Below, piece after piece: positions 8,415 to 18,010 of a stretch of 44,477 nucleotides of DNA. The stretch comes from a bacterium. GTDB lineage: Bacteria; NPL-UPA2; JAUVJM01. The notes below the pieces were generated by a model. It ran no database searches and was not told the DNA's origin. It was given only the letters and a program-made list of their open reading frames with translations. Within the stretch, counting starts at the first letter, position 1. Each line of letters opens with the position of its first letter. The translations under genes were made by a program, and so were the position numbers. The stretch lies in NCBI GenBank assembly GCA_030606215.1, contig JAUWGW010000011.1, positions 1 through 44,477 on the forward strand, written 5' to 3'.

Positions 8415-8717
8415 CTATTCCTTCTTATCCAGTTTCTCTTTTAACCGCTCAATCTCGGATTTAAGCTCACTGAGTTCCTTGCGCGTCGGGAAATCCAATT
8501 TTGCCGTAATACTCTCAACTATCTTTTCAAGTCTTGCCTCTATTTCCCTTTTGCTTTCTTCTCCCTTTTCAATAAGCTCACTGACTAGCTTCTTGCCTTC
8601 CTCCTGACCAACTTCGCCTTTCTTAACCAACTCACTTACAATATCTTCTACCTTCTCTTTCGTTATCAGCAGGGCTCCAACTCCCAAACTAAACGCTTTC
8701 TTCAAAACGTCTTCCAT
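8415..8717 (-). CDS. Phasin-like helical protein
   Basis: A 100-residue, highly charged helical protein. The first 20 residues are mildly hydrophobic (FSLGVGALLIT). Heptad-like helices follow with VEDIVSELVKKGEVGQEEGK and a coiled-coil tail rich in E, K and L. This matches the small phasin/polyhydroxyalkanoate-granule-associated family that is often encoded beside aarF/ubiB genes in bacteria without any PHA genes. Its start lies inside the last 29 bases of tetR, so translation is probably coupled. Granule binding should not be assumed, because nothing else here belongs to PHA metabolism; a membrane-surface role is as likely. Confidence 0.72.
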   Translation of the reverse strand: MEDVLKKAFSLGVGALLITKEKVEDIVSELVKKGEVGQEEGKKLVSELIEKGEESKREIEARLEKIVESITAKLDFPTRKELSELKSEIERLKEKLDKKE

Positions 8718-9345
8718 AACTTTTCCCTCCTCGTGATTTTTGCACTCCCCTTAAGAATATCTCAATTAAAGAGGGAGCCTGAGCGAGCAATCTCCCTCTT
8801 CTTGGACTTGTGACCCACCGGGAAATAGAGGAATTCAATAGCCCTGTAAGGGCGTAAGCCGCCTCTTTAGGATTCAAATTCCTGAATTCACTGTGTTTTA
8901 AACCATCTTTGATAATTCTTGCGACAAAATCAATGTGGGTTTGGTAAACTTTGTTAACCCTGCCGCCCACGTCTTTCCCGGCCATCCATTCAAAACTGTC
9001 TCTTTCTCTAACGAATATTTTGAAAAAGTTTCTATTCTTCTCAAAAAAAGCCATCTGTGCTCTTATCAGACACTTAACCTTTTCCACCGCGCCGCCTGTT
9101 TTAGATACCTGTTTACGGAGATAGTCTAAAAGCTCCTCGCTTTTCTCCTCAATAAGACTATGATAGAGGTCTATCTTGCTTTTGAAAAAGTTGTAGAGCG
9201 TTCCTTCAGCGAACTCAGACTCCTTAGCTATCTCACCCATAGTAGCCTTGTGAAATCCCTTGGCGGAAAAAACTCTCTCTGCCGCTGTCATTATTTCGGC
9301 TCTTCTTACTTGGTACTCCCTCTCCTTCCTTGTAAACTTTGGCAT
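8689..9345 (-). CDS. TetR-family transcriptional regulator
   Basis: The N-terminal helix-turn-helix is typical of TetR: EIMTAAERVFSAKGF, then KATMGEIAKESEFAEGTLYNFF and KSKIDLYHSLIEEKSEELL. It is followed by a larger all-helical ligand-binding domain. An in-frame GTG nine bases further upstream falls inside the ribosome binding site (GGAGGTGAAG), so the ATG at 9343-9345 is taken as the start, giving 218 residues. The gene leads the tetR-phasin-ubiB cluster, so it probably controls that cluster and itself. Fatty-acid-type regulators share this general look, but the ligand is not visible from sequence. Confidence 0.9.
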   Translation of the reverse strand: MPKFTRKEREYQVRRAEIMTAAERVFSAKGFHKATMGEIAKESEFAEGTLYNFFKSKIDLYHSLIEEKSEELLDYLRKQVSKTGGAVEKVKCLIRAQMAFFEKNRNFFKIFVRERDSFEWMAGKDVGGRVNKVYQTHIDFVARIIKDGLKHSEFRNLNPKEAAYALTGLLNSSISRWVTSPRRGRLLAQAPSLIEIFLRGVQKSRGGKSYGRRFEESV

Positions 9346-9372
9346 TAGCTTCACCTCCAGTTGTTAATTAAA

Positions 9373-9417
9373 TGAGCCATCACTCAGATTTTATACTATT
9401 CACTCATAACTTGTCAA
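9373..9417 (-). promoter_or_regulatory. tetR promoter with candidate autoregulatory operator
   Basis: On the minus strand a perfect -35 TTGACA (9412-9417) is followed after 16 bases by -10 TATAAA (9390-9395). The spacer contains ATGAGTGA. Just downstream of the -10 is a related TGAGTGATGGCTCA (9373-9386), an imperfect palindrome with TGAG/CTCA ends. Two related half-sites around the -10 are what a self-repressing TetR protein would use. The operator role is inferred; the promoter boxes are seen directly. Confidence 0.65.
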
Positions 9418-9453
9418 GTACTAAATGCAAAAAAAGTGCAAAAAAAGTTTGAC

Positions 9454-9481
9454 TTGCCAATTCTTTCCACTGTGTTATAAT
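9454..9481 (+). promoter_or_regulatory. Promoter of the PIN toxin module
   Basis: Plus-strand TTGCCA (9454-9459), a 16-base spacer and a perfect TATAAT (9476-9481). It is preceded by two A-tracts in a repeated GCAAAAAAAG pattern (9427-9447) that could act as an UP element. It lies back-to-back with the tetR promoter, so the region 9346-9510 is a divergent control region. Confidence 0.65.
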
Positions 9482-9510
9482 ACGACTGGGAGATTGGAAG
9501 AAAAACAAAG

Positions 9511-9972
9511 TTGCGAAAGCTAAACTATTACTTTGATACTTCAGTATTTAATTTCATTTTTGCCGAAGATGAGCCCATAAGAAAAAACAGAACTCAAAAA
9601 TTATTCAAGAATCTGTCGGAATTAGGAGAGAGCTTCATCTCAGAAGTCGTCTTGCGTGAAGTCAACAATGCTCCCGAGCCTAAAAGGACCCAGCTTACTG
9701 AATTGATAGATAGGTATAATCCTAAGGTATTAGACGTCGATGAGGAAGTGGAGAATCTAGCGCGAAGATATGTGGAAGAAGACATTATTCCTGTAAGATA
9801 CCATGACGATGCTCGCCACATCGCAGTGGCTGTAGTCAATGATCTGGACGTCATCGTCAGTTGGAATTTTGAGCATATTGTAAAACTGAAGACCCGGTTG
9901 GAGATCAATGGTATTAATAAGCTGCTTGGCTACCGAGAAATAGAAATATGTTCTCCAGAGGAGGTGATATAA
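9511..9972 (+). CDS. PIN-domain protein, probable toxin ribonuclease (VapC-like)
   Basis: A 153-residue PIN domain. The first acidic residue is in NYYFDTSVFN (Asp9). A central glutamate lies in FISEVVLREV (about 45-50). The C-terminal acidic pair lies in YHDDARHIAVAVVNDLDVIVSWNF (about 99-113), and the SWNFEHI ending is typical of one VapC-like subgroup. These residues would bind Mg for RNA cleavage. The start is a TTG with a GGAAG-type ribosome binding site. It is the only leftward-to-rightward gene pair in the window and has its own promoter. A small helical protein gene follows immediately, giving an inverted toxin-first order. Confidence 0.82.
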   Translation: MRKLNYYFDTSVFNFIFAEDEPIRKNRTQKLFKNLSELGESFISEVVLREVNNAPEPKRTQLTELIDRYNPKVLDVDEEVENLARRYVEEDIIPVRYHDDARHIAVAVVNDLDVIVSWNFEHIVKLKTRLEINGINKLLGYREIEICSPEEVI

Positions 9973-9975
9973 CCA

Positions 9976-10155
9976 GTGGGCATGGAACCAAGGGCTATGA
10001 AGGAAATCCACAAAATAATGGAGAAGTTATATGAAGAAGAGAAAAGCTTGAGTCAGGAAGAAATTCTAAAGAGAATTCACGAATCATCCGAAGCCCTGAT
10101 TAGAGAAAAGGGATTGAAATTAGAGCGAGTGAGAAGAAAAGCTCAGATTGTATGA
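9976..10155 (+). CDS. Small helical protein, candidate antitoxin partner of the PIN protein
   Basis: A 59-residue ORF starting with GTG at 9976, three bases after the PIN stop. It is preceded by a near-perfect Shine-Dalgarno sequence (GGAGGTGAT, 9960-9968) that overlaps the end of the PIN gene. The protein reads MGMEPRAMKEIHKIMEKLYE followed by EEKSLSQEEILKRIHESSEA and a basic tail ending RVRRKAQIV. It is strongly charged and almost entirely helical, with no recognisable RHH or AbrB fold. Position, coupling and size suggest an antitoxin that wraps the PIN domain, but this is inferred from context only. If translation starts at the ATG at 9982 the protein is two residues shorter. Confidence 0.72.
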   Translation: MGMEPRAMKEIHKIMEKLYEEEKSLSQEEILKRIHESSEALIREKGLKLERVRRKAQIV

Positions 10156-10202
10156 CTCTCATGGTTCGGTTTAGGACATTATCATTTTCTGGTGTTTTAC
10201 CT

Positions 10203-11573
10203 TTATTCCTCAAATGCATTTTTAGATAATCTCTTAGAATGTTTTATAGGGTAGTTTCCATTAAAGCAGGCTGTGCAGAACTCGTCCCTGGATAACATCA
10301 TAGACTCAAGCATGCCTTCCAAACTTAAATACTCTAAGCTATCCAATCCAATGAAGTTTTTTATCCACTCGACCGAGTGATTTGAAGCAATTAATTCCCT
10401 TTTAGTGGGAAAGTCTATGCCATAGAAACACGGATACCTGAGCGGGGGGCAGCTAACACGCATATGGATTTCCTTAGCACCCGCTTCTCTGAGCGTCCTT
10501 ACCCGGATACGGCTGGTCGTTCCCCTAACAATTGAATCTTCTATAATAACTATACGTTTATTTCTAAGAACATCTTTTATCGGATTAAGCTTCACCCTGA
10601 CCCTGAAATCCCTGATAAGTTGTGAAGGTTGAATAAAAGTTCTTCCAATATAATGGTTTCTTATCATTCCAACCTCATAAGGGATTCCGGATTCTTCTGC
10701 AAAACCAACTGCCGCATAATTCCCCGAATCCGGGATAGGCATTACGAAATCGCAATCCGCAGGGCATTCCCGGGCAAGTTGTCTGCCCAGTCGTTTCCTG
10801 GTCAGATATACACTCTTGCCAAATATATTGCTGTCGGGTCTCGCAAAATAGATATATTCAAAGATACACAAGGAGTGTTTATCACCGGGGAAAGGTTTAA
10901 TGGATTCCAACCCATTCTTATCAATAAATACAATCTCGCCGGGCTCAATTTCTCGTATATAATCAGCCTGGATCAAATCTAAAGCGCAGCTCTCACTTGC
11001 TAAAACATAGCTATCTCCAAGCTGCCCCAGGCATAGAGGTCTGAATCCATAAGGGTCTCTTGCGCCAATTAGCAAATTATCCAGCATTAAGACCAATGAA
11101 TAGGAACCTTCAATCTTAGATAACGCCTCAACAACCCCGCGCTTACTATCTTTCTTCTCCGACTTAGCTAAGAGATGGACTATTATTTCAGAATCCATCG
11201 TAGTTTGAAAGATAGAGCCTTCCTTCTCCATCGCCCGGCGTAATTTTAGAGCGTTCGTAAGATTGCCATTGTGGGCGACGGCAATATGACCTCTTCGTAA
11301 AGTTACCAGAAACGGCTGGATATTTTTTTCATGGCTTAAACCGGTCGTTGAATAACGAACATGGCCGCAAGCCGCACTGCCGCGCAGGGACCTGATTACC
11401 TTCTCATCAAAAACATCGCCAACCAGACCCATACCCATATGGTGTTTGACCTTCTTCCCATTATAAGCGACTATCCCTGCGCTTTCTTCTCCACGATGTT
11501 GAAGGGCATACAAACCCAGATAGGCAAGTCTTGCCGCATCTTTATGTCCGTATATCCCAACTATTCCACACAT
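10203..11573 (-). CDS. purF: Amidophosphoribosyltransferase
   Basis: Catalyses the first step of purine synthesis, making phosphoribosylamine from PRPP and the amide of glutamine. Translation is taken from the ATG at 11571-11573 so that Met-Cys-Gly begins the protein. Cys2 is the class II glutaminase nucleophile (CGIVGIYGH, then ALQHRGEESAGI), giving 456 residues; an upstream in-frame extension has no counterpart in the family. The phosphoribosyltransferase domain has the PRPP loop IVIIEDSIVRGTTS. The C-terminal EFCTACFNGNYP and upstream cysteines suggest the Bacillus-type [4Fe-4S] enzyme. It is the last gene of the carA-to-purF series and faces the PIN module tail to tail, 47 bases apart. 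Confidence 0.95.
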   Translation of the reverse strand: MCGIVGIYGHKDAARLAYLGLYALQHRGEESAGIVAYNGKKVKHHMGMGLVGDVFDEKVIRSLRGSAACGHVRYSTTGLSHEKNIQPFLVTLRRGHIAVAHNGNLTNALKLRRAMEKEGSIFQTTMDSEIIVHLLAKSEKKDSKRGVVEALSKIEGSYSLVLMLDNLLIGARDPYGFRPLCLGQLGDSYVLASESCALDLIQADYIREIEPGEIVFIDKNGLESIKPFPGDKHSLCIFEYIYFARPDSNIFGKSVYLTRKRLGRQLARECPADCDFVMPIPDSGNYAAVGFAEESGIPYEVGMIRNHYIGRTFIQPSQLIRDFRVRVKLNPIKDVLRNKRIVIIEDSIVRGTTSRIRVRTLREAGAKEIHMRVSCPPLRYPCFYGIDFPTKRELIASNHSVEWIKNFIGLDSLEYLSLEGMLESMMLSRDEFCTACFNGNYPIKHSKRLSKNAFEE

Positions 11574-11598
11574 ATAACCCTCACTACATTCCAAGAAA

Positions 11599-11650
11599 GC
11601 CCAATAAATTGGGCAACTACAAATAACTGCAGTTGCTTGATTTATCAAGC
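11599..11650. repeat. Pair of short palindromes between pyrG and purF
   Basis: Two perfect short inverted repeats sit 20 bases apart: GCCCAATAAATTGGGC (11599-11614, seven-base arms) and GCTTGATTTATCAAGC (11635-11650, six-base arms). A third, larger palindrome follows at 11682-11745. None is followed by a U-run on the coding strand, so they look like dispersed repeats and not terminators. They separate the pyrG stop from the purF start by about 195 bases, the widest gap in this gene series. Confidence 0.65.
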
Positions 11651-11681
11651 TAAAGAAAGTTCACTGGACCACACCACTGCC

Positions 11682-11745
11682 TGTCATTCTGAGGAGCCCT
11701 GCGACGAAGAATCTCCATAGATTCTTCACTCCGTTCAGAATGACA
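11682..11745. repeat. 64-bp imperfect palindrome with TGTCATTCTGA ends (MITE-like)
   Basis: The element begins TGTCATTCTGAGGAG and ends CGTTCAGAATGACA, with an inner palindrome AGAATCTcctAGATTCT-like around 11708-11727. This TCATTCTGAG...CAGAATGA palindrome is a widely dispersed repeat in many bacterial genomes and metagenome bins, where it occurs in intergenic positions. It carries no gene. It is probably a non-autonomous mobile or RNA-level repeat. Confidence 0.75.
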
Positions 11746-11768
11746 TGGAGTTGACTGAACTTGCACTT

Positions 11769-13373
11769 TCACAGTGCTGCTCTGATAAAGTCTCTGAAAA
11801 GCGGATGCGGAGCTCCAAATCTGGACTTAAACTCGGGGTGGAATTGACATGCGACAAACCACGGATGTTCCGGCAGCTCAATAACCTCTACAAGGCGTCC
11901 GTCCGGCGAAAGTCCACTCAGAACCATCCCCGCCTTTTCAAACTGTTCCCTGTAACTCATGTTAAATTCATAGCGGTGCCGATGTCTTTCACGAATCTTC
12001 CTTACTTTATACGCCATATGTGCAAAAGTTCCACTTTTAAGCTCTGCCGGGTAAGAACCAAGCCGCATTGTTCCACCTTTCTTTTTCACTTTCTTTTGCT
12101 CCGGCATCAAATCAATTACCGGGTGAGCTGTTGTGGGGGCAAACTCAGAACTGTTGGCGCCGCTAAGCTTACATTTTTCTCTTGCGAATTCAACCACAGC
12201 GCACTGCATACCAACACATATCCCCAGGAATGGAATCTTTTTCTTCCTGGCAAAACCTGCTGCGATAATTTTCCCTTCGATTCCCCGGCTGCCAAACCCT
12301 CCGGGGATGAGGATCCCATCCACCTTCCTCAAAAGCTTACCAGGACCATTTTTTTCTACCTCTTCAGCATCCACCCAGGAAATTTCCACACGGGAATCAG
12401 AAACGATGCCCGCGTGGACAAGTGCTTCATTAATACTCTTGTATGAGTCAAAGAGCTGGGTGTATTTCCCGACAACCGCAATAGCAACTGACTTGCGAGC
12501 ATTCTTGAGTCTCTTCAGATTCTCCTTCCATTTCCCGAGATTTTGTCTTCTTCCCGGAAGATTCAACCGCTTCATGATCATCCTGGCGAGCCCCTGTTCT
12601 TGCAATTTGATGGGAACTTCATATATAGATTCAACATCAATTGCATCAATTACAGCTTCTTCAGGCACACTGCAGAAAAGGGCAATCTTACGCCTTGCAT
12701 CTTGTGACAGAGGCTTCTCAGTCCTGCAGAGAAGCATATCAGGTTCAATTCCGATCTCTCTCAATCGTGCCACGCTATGCTGGGTAGGCTTGGTTTTCAC
12801 CTCTCTGGCACTTCTTACATATGGCACGAGTGTCAGGTGAATGTTCAGACAGTTTTCTCTCCCGATGTCAAGAGGAAACTGCCTTATTGCTTCAAGAAAA
12901 GGCAGTCCTTCTATATCTCCTACGGTGCCGCCAAGTTCAACAATAACCACATCCAGGCTCCCTTCCCGGGCAATTCTTTTTATGAATCTCTTAATCTCAT
13001 CAGAAACATGCGGCACGACCTGAACAGTTTTACCAAGATAATCCCCTCTGCGCTCCCTCATAATTATGGAGTGATAAATCTGCCCGGCAGTGAAATTATT
13101 TTCTTTCCTTATCTTCAGAGATGTGAAACGTTCATAATGCCCCAGGTCCAGGTCCGTCTCAGCTCCATCATCAGTAACATAGACCTCACCGTGTTGATAT
13201 GGGTTCATTGTGCCGGGGTCAACATTAAGGTAAGGGTCCATTTTCTGAATGGTAATTTTCAGCCCGCGACTTTCCAGGAGACACCCAATTGAAGCAGATG
13301 CAATCCCTTTACCCAGTGAAGAAAGAACACCGCCAGTTATAAAAATATATTTAGGCATTTTCATCCCCTTCAT
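11769..13373 (-). CDS. pyrG: CTP synthase
   Basis: Converts UTP to CTP using ATP and glutamine. The N-terminal synthetase domain starts [17 protein letters not shown] (P-loop), with [20 protein letters not shown] shortly after. The C-terminal class I glutaminase has GICVGMQ with the nucleophile Cys, an [10 protein letters not shown] block and HPEF. At 534 residues it is full length. The first ATG overlaps the hisF stop as ATGA. An ATG five codons in (13358) has AAGGGG six bases ahead and gives the usual [10 protein letters not shown] start, so the true protein may be 529 residues. Confidence 0.96.
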   Translation of the reverse strand: MKGMKMPKYIFITGGVLSSLGKGIASASIGCLLESRGLKITIQKMDPYLNVDPGTMNPYQHGEVYVTDDGAETDLDLGHYERFTSLKIRKENNFTAGQIYHSIIMRERRGDYLGKTVQVVPHVSDEIKRFIKRIAREGSLDVVIVELGGTVGDIEGLPFLEAIRQFPLDIGRENCLNIHLTLVPYVRSAREVKTKPTQHSVARLREIGIEPDMLLCRTEKPLSQDARRKIALFCSVPEEAVIDAIDVESIYEVPIKLQEQGLARMIMKRLNLPGRRQNLGKWKENLKRLKNARKSVAIAVVGKYTQLFDSYKSINEALVHAGIVSDSRVEISWVDAEEVEKNGPGKLLRKVDGILIPGGFGSRGIEGKIIAAGFARKKKIPFLGICVGMQCAVVEFAREKCKLSGANSSEFAPTTAHPVIDLMPEQKKVKKKGGTMRLGSYPAELKSGTFAHMAYKVRKIRERHRHRYEFNMSYREQFEKAGMVLSGLSPDGRLVEVIELPEHPWFVACQFHPEFKSRFGAPHPLFRDFIRAAL

Positions 13374-14140
13374 ATCCTGACCGGAATACCTTTGCTTTTC
13401 AAATATTGTTTCGCTTCTTTAATCGAATACTCACCGTAATGAAAAATTGAGGCTGCAAGCGCAGCATCAGCCTTACCTTCAGTAAAAGCACGACAGAGAT
13501 GTTCTAAATTCCCAGCTCCTCCAGAGGCAATTACAGGGATATTCACTGCCTCCGATATCGTTCTGGTCAACTCTAAGTCATATCCCTCTTTGGTGCCATC
13601 CTTATCCATACTGGTTAGGAGAATTTCTCCTGCCCCCAACCCTTCAACTTTCCCCGCCCATTCGAGGACATCCATATCAGTAGATTTCTTGCCTCCGTAA
13701 ATATAAACCTGCCACCGCTTGGTTGATGGTTTACCGTCAACGGACTTTGCATCTATAGCGACTACAATACATTGAGTTCCAAATTCTTCAGATGATTCTC
13801 GAATCAAATCAGGATTCTCTACAGCCGCTGTGTTCAGAGATACTTTATCTGCTCCAGATTTAAGCAGGAGTCTTATATCCTCTATATCCCTGATTCCCCC
13901 GCCGACAGTCAGGGGAATAAAGACCTTTTCTGCACATTTCTCGACCACCCCTAAAATTGTTTTGCGCTTTTCAATGCTAGCAGTGATATCCAAGAACACT
14001 ATCTCATCAGCACCCTCTTCGGAGTACGCAAAAGCTGATTCCACAGGATCCCCGGCATCTCTCAAGTTCAGAAAATTAATCCCCTTTACGACGCGAGCAT
14101 CTTTAACATCCAAACAAGGTATAATCCTTTTAGCTAACAT
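13370..14140 (-). CDS. hisF: Imidazole glycerol phosphate synthase, cyclase subunit
   Basis: A 256-residue TIM barrel that joins PRFAR and ammonia to give imidazole glycerol phosphate and AICAR. It starts [20 protein letters not shown], with both catalytic aspartates visible in [11 protein letters not shown] and [14 protein letters not shown]. The phosphate site is PVIASGGAG. It overlaps hisH by 11 bases, as expected for partners that form one complex, and overlaps pyrG by four. No other his genes are nearby, so this pair is separated from the rest of the pathway. Confidence 0.96.
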   Translation of the reverse strand: MLAKRIIPCLDVKDARVVKGINFLNLRDAGDPVESAFAYSEEGADEIVFLDITASIEKRKTILGVVEKCAEKVFIPLTVGGGIRDIEDIRLLLKSGADKVSLNTAAVENPDLIRESSEEFGTQCIVVAIDAKSVDGKPSTKRWQVYIYGGKKSTDMDVLEWAGKVEGLGAGEILLTSMDKDGTKEGYDLELTRTISEAVNIPVIASGGAGNLEHLCRAFTEGKADAALAASIFHYGEYSIKEAKQYLKSKGIPVRI

Positions 14141-14789
14141 AACGGCAAAAATTCTCCAGGAATTTCAAGCCAAGTTTTGCGCTTTTCTCAGGGTGAAATT
14201 GTACACCGATAACGTTATCTTTGTTCACTACTGAAACAAAATCTTTGCCATATTCAGTCGTAGCCACAATTGTCTCTTTATCTTCCGGTTCAACATAGTA
14301 GGTGTGAACAAAATAAAAATACGACTCATCCGGAATACCATCAAAAATTTTCATGCTTAATTCCTGACTCCCGGCAGGCAAGGTTTCATTTTCCGTTTTG
14401 AACTTTATTTTGTTCCATCCCATATGAGGTACTTTACCCCCGCACTTATGTATATCTGTGGTGGTGAATCTTTTCACCCTGCCCTTTACGATATCCAAGC
14501 CATGGTGGAGCCCGTGTTCTTCACTTTCACTAAATAATAACTGCAACCCCAAACAGATCCCAAGAAAGGGCTTACCCTCTTTAATAGCCTTAAAGATGGA
14601 AGGCAGAATGTCAAGTCTTTCAAGATTTTCCATGCCTCGATGGAATGCTCCTACCCCAGGAAGAACTAATCCTCTTGCCTGAGCTATCTTCCTTCGATTA
14701 TTAGTAATCTCCACTTCCGCGCCAACAGATTCCAGAGCTTTGCTTACACTCCTTAAATTTCCCAGGTCATAATCAATAACTGCTATCAA
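14130..14789 (-). CDS. hisH: Imidazole glycerol phosphate synthase, glutaminase subunit
   Basis: A class I glutamine amidotransferase supplying ammonia to HisF. The nucleophile Cys79 is in [11 protein letters not shown], and the His-Glu pair is in [18 protein letters not shown] and [10 protein letters not shown] are family signatures. At 219 residues it is longer than the usual 200 or so. The extra stretch lies at about 132-147 ([16 protein letters not shown]), and its DNA contains CTTGCCTGCCGGGAGTC, reminiscent of the GC-rich repeats elsewhere in the window. It overlaps hisF and follows guaA by 13 bases. Confidence 0.95.
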   Translation of the reverse strand: MIAVIDYDLGNLRSVSKALESVGAEVEITNNRRKIAQARGLVLPGVGAFHRGMENLERLDILPSIFKAIKEGKPFLGICLGLQLLFSESEEHGLHHGLDIVKGRVKRFTTTDIHKCGGKVPHMGWNKIKFKTENETLPAGSQELSMKIFDGIPDESYFYFVHTYYVEPEDKETIVATTEYGKDFVSVVNKDNVIGVQFHPEKSAKLGLKFLENFCRYVS

Positions 14790-14802
14790 CCTGTCTCCTT
14801 TC

Positions 14803-16356
14803 TTATTCCCATTCTATTGTGCTTGGCGGCTTTGAAGAAATATCATATACTACTCGATTTATCCCTTTGACTTCATTTATAATACGATTAGAGATTTCCT
14901 CCAGCAGCTCATATGGAAGTCTTGCCCAATGAGCAGTCATTGCATCCTCGCTGGTTACTGCCCTTATAGCAGCAACACTTTCATAGGATCTTCGGTCTCC
15001 CATAACACCTACCGTTTTTATTGGTAAGAGTACACAGAACGACTGCCACAACTTCCGATATAATTTTGCGCGTTTTATCTCATCTATCAAAATCCAGTCT
15101 GCCTGGCGCAAGATATCCAACCTTTTGGAAGTTACTGCGCCAATAATTCGTACTGCCAACCCCGGCCCCGGAAAAGGCTGCCTGTAAATAATGTCATCAG
15201 GCAGTCCCAGCTCTCTGCCGACGAGTCTCACCTCGTCCTTAAATAGATACTTAAGCGGCTCAACTAACTCAAATCTCAAATGAGGCGGTAGTCCTCCGAC
15301 ATTGTGGTGTGTCTTGATGGTTGCCGAAGGTCCACCGAAAACAGAGCCCGACTCAATTACATCAGGGTATAGTGTGCCCTGAGCTAAGAACTTAATCTTT
15401 CCAAGTTTTTTTGCCTGTTTCTCAAAAACATCTATAAAGATTCTCCCGATTATTTTGCGCTTTTTTTCAGGGTCTTTAACGCCTTTCAAAGCCTTAAGGA
15501 AAACACCCTTTGCGTCAACCATCCTCAAGTTAATACGACAATGACTTCTGAACCTCTTTTGAACAAACTTTGCTTCATCTTTGCGCAATAGACCATTATC
15601 AATAAATATGGCTATTAGACTCTTGCCTATCGCCTTATGCAGTAGTATTGTCAAAACAGAAGAATCTACGCCGCCACTTAATGCGCACAAGACCTTTTCC
15701 TTACCTATCGTTTCCTTTAGCTCATTAATGGAATTCTTGACAAAAGAATGCATACTCCATGAAGATTTGCAATTTGCTATATTGATGAGGAAATTTTTCA
15801 ATATCACTTTGCCTTTTGGTGTATGCACCACCTCGGGATGAAACTGAACTCCGTAGAACTTTCTTAGTCCATTCTCCATCGCTGCAATATCAGCATTCTC
15901 TGTTGACCCGATTATTCTGAAACCCCGGGGCAGTTTTGCAATCCTGTCTCCGTGGCTCATCCAGACTATCTCTTTTTTCGAAAGTCCCTTGAATAGATTG
16001 TCTCTGCACTTAGTCTTAAAGGTTACCTTGCCATATTCCCCTGCCTTAGCTTTCGCGACCCTGCCTTGTAAGCTCCTCGCCATGAGCTGGGCACCATAGC
16101 AAATTCCAAGGATCGGAATGCCCATACTAAATATATCCTTATCGCACATAGGGCTTCTTTTTAAAATAACGCTCGCTGGTCCGCCGGACAGGATAAGGGC
16201 TTTGGGAGACCGCTTCACAAGTTCGCAAGCACTAATATTATGAGCGACTACCTCGGAATAAACACCGCACTCTCTCACTCTACGCGCAATGAGATGGGTA
16301 TATTGTGAACCAAAATCTAAAATGGCTATCCAATCCTTTTCACATCCGCGATTCAT
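14803..16356 (-). CDS. guaA: GMP synthase (glutamine-hydrolysing)
   Basis: Aminates XMP to GMP. The N-terminal GATase begins [20 protein letters not shown] with nucleophile Cys in [12 protein letters not shown] and VQFHPEV. The PP-loop ATPase has [15 protein letters not shown], and the C-terminal dimerisation domain ends KPPSTIEWE. The start chosen is the ATG at 16354-16356 (MNRGCEKDW), which has GAGG eight bases upstream and gives a normal 517 residues. The frame stays open further upstream into carB, but that extension is not conserved. With this start it overlaps the carB stop by 17 bases. Confidence 0.95.
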   Translation of the reverse strand: MNRGCEKDWIAILDFGSQYTHLIARRVRECGVYSEVVAHNISACELVKRSPKALILSGGPASVILKRSPMCDKDIFSMGIPILGICYGAQLMARSLQGRVAKAKAGEYGKVTFKTKCRDNLFKGLSKKEIVWMSHGDRIAKLPRGFRIIGSTENADIAAMENGLRKFYGVQFHPEVVHTPKGKVILKNFLINIANCKSSWSMHSFVKNSINELKETIGKEKVLCALSGGVDSSVLTILLHKAIGKSLIAIFIDNGLLRKDEAKFVQKRFRSHCRINLRMVDAKGVFLKALKGVKDPEKKRKIIGRIFIDVFEKQAKKLGKIKFLAQGTLYPDVIESGSVFGGPSATIKTHHNVGGLPPHLRFELVEPLKYLFKDEVRLVGRELGLPDDIIYRQPFPGPGLAVRIIGAVTSKRLDILRQADWILIDEIKRAKLYRKLWQSFCVLLPIKTVGVMGDRRSYESVAAIRAVTSEDAMTAHWARLPYELLEEISNRIINEVKGINRVVYDISSKPPSTIEWE

Positions 16357-17980
16357 CTTCTGCCTCATAGGTAGAATAATAGTAAGGAGTAAAAGCCTCA
16401 AATTCTGCGCCACAGGTATCTACCGACTTGAAAGTAGGTACAATTCCCTTCTCTTTGCGAAATTTATAAATTCGGCTTTCATCCATTCCTAAGAGTCTGC
16501 CCAATTGTTTGTCTGAAAACCCATATTCCTTAGCCCTGCGCAATAAATCAACTGAATCCTGAATCCTGAGTGCTGAGAGTTGACTCTCTAACTCCACAAT
16601 CTGTTTAATATTATGTAAGAACCATTTGTCAATCTTAGTTAATTCATAAATCTCATTTAGACTCATTCCTTCCTTTAAGGCATATTTTATGTAAAACACT
16701 CTCTCTGCATTAGGTATCCTTAAATTCTCTTCCAGACTTTCGTTCGAAACCTCACAACTCAGATCTTCTAATCCGGAAACCCCCACTTCTAAAGAGCGCA
16801 GCCCTTTCTGCAATGCTTCTTTAAATGTTCTACCAATAGCCATCGCCTCACCTACAGATTTCATAGAGGTGGTTAGAGAGGAATCCGCTTCAGGGAATTT
16901 CTCAAATGTAAAGCGCGGGATCTTCACTACACAATAGTCAATAGTCGGCTCAAAACAAGCTGGAGTCTTCTTAGTAATGTCATTTGGGATTTCATCCAGG
17001 GTATAGCCGATAGCCAATTTCGCTGCAATCTTTGCAATAGGGAAACCCGTAGCCTTAGAAGCTAAAGCCGAACTTCTTGAGACCCTGGGATTCATCTCAA
17101 TAATAACCATTCTACCGTCATCCGGATTCACGGCAAATTGAATATTTGAGCCTCCAGTCTCAACCCCTATTTCTCTAATACAGGAAATCGCCGCATCGCG
17201 CATCTTCTGATACTCTTTATCGGTCAATGTTTGCGCCGGGGCAACAGTAATTGAATCTCCTGTGTGAATTCCCATAGGGTCAAAATTTTCTATTGAGCAT
17301 ATAATGACAACATTGTCTTTTAAATCTCTCATTACCTCTAATTCAAATTCCTTCCAGCCAACAATGGATTCCTCAATCAATATCTCATTGATCATGCTTG
17401 CCTCAAGACCTCTCTCTGCAACCTCCTTAAATTCCTCCCTATTATTTGCTACACCCCCTCCTATGCCACCTAAGGTAAAACTTGGCCGAATAATCACAGG
17501 GAAGCCTATCCTCTCAACTACCTCAAAGGCTTCTTTCAAATTATAAGCTTTGTCACTCTCCGGTAAATCCAGTCCTATTCTCTTCATTGCTTTCTTAAAT
17601 AATCCTCTATCCTCCGCTTTCTTGATCGACTGTATACTTGCGCCTATCACCTCTACATCAATACCTCTTTCTGCTACCGCTACGGTAACATTTAAGGCAG
17701 TCTGGCCACCCAATGTTGGTAAAATAGCATCTGGCTTCTCTTCCTTAACTATTTCCTCCACTACCTCCGGGGTAATCGGTTCAATATAAGTTCTATCAGC
17801 TATTGCCGGGTCAGTCATGATAGTAGCAGGATTACTGTTCAGCAAAATCACCTTAAACCCCTCAGACTTCAAAACCTTACAAGCTTGTGTCCCTGAATAA
17901 TCAAATTCACAAGCCTGGCCTATTACAATCGGCCCTGAACCAATTATCAGAATTTTTTTAATATCAGTTCTCTTCGGCAT
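16340..17980 (-). CDS. carB: Carbamoyl phosphate synthase large subunit, N-terminal half (split CarB)
   Basis: The 546 residues cover exactly the first half of a normal CarB of about 1,070. The carboxyphosphate ATP-grasp domain starts [20 protein letters not shown] and includes [31 protein letters not shown]. The oligomerisation domain follows, with [19 protein letters not shown] and [16 protein letters not shown]. It ends [16 protein letters not shown], precisely where the second ATP-grasp half would begin, and the stop lies inside guaA. The carbamate-phosphorylating half is not in this window. Split carB genes are known in some archaea and bacteria such as Aquifex, so this is probably a working half whose partner is elsewhere. 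Thirty bases separate it from carA. Confidence 0.94.
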   Translation of the reverse strand: MPKRTDIKKILIIGSGPIVIGQACEFDYSGTQACKVLKSEGFKVILLNSNPATIMTDPAIADRTYIEPITPEVVEEIVKEEKPDAILPTLGGQTALNVTVAVAERGIDVEVIGASIQSIKKAEDRGLFKKAMKRIGLDLPESDKAYNLKEAFEVVERIGFPVIIRPSFTLGGIGGGVANNREEFKEVAERGLEASMINEILIEESIVGWKEFELEVMRDLKDNVVIICSIENFDPMGIHTGDSITVAPAQTLTDKEYQKMRDAAISCIREIGVETGGSNIQFAVNPDDGRMVIIEMNPRVSRSSALASKATGFPIAKIAAKLAIGYTLDEIPNDITKKTPACFEPTIDYCVVKIPRFTFEKFPEADSSLTTSMKSVGEAMAIGRTFKEALQKGLRSLEVGVSGLEDLSCEVSNESLEENLRIPNAERVFYIKYALKEGMSLNEIYELTKIDKWFLHNIKQIVELESQLSALRIQDSVDLLRRAKEYGFSDKQLGRLLGMDESRIYKFRKEKGIVPTFKSVDTCGAEFEAFTPYYYSTYEAEDESRM

Positions 17981-18010
17981 CTTTCCCTAAAGGCAAAGCA
18001 ATCTTTGCCA

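Noticed and set aside
10156-10202. Bidirectional terminator between the PIN module and purF
   Set aside because: No stem of useful length in the 47 bases.
16543-16580. Repeat-like CTCAGGATTCAGGATTCAG inside carB as another inserted element
   Set aside because: The encoded segment (SALRIQDS) does not clearly lengthen the protein relative to the family, so insertion cannot be claimed.
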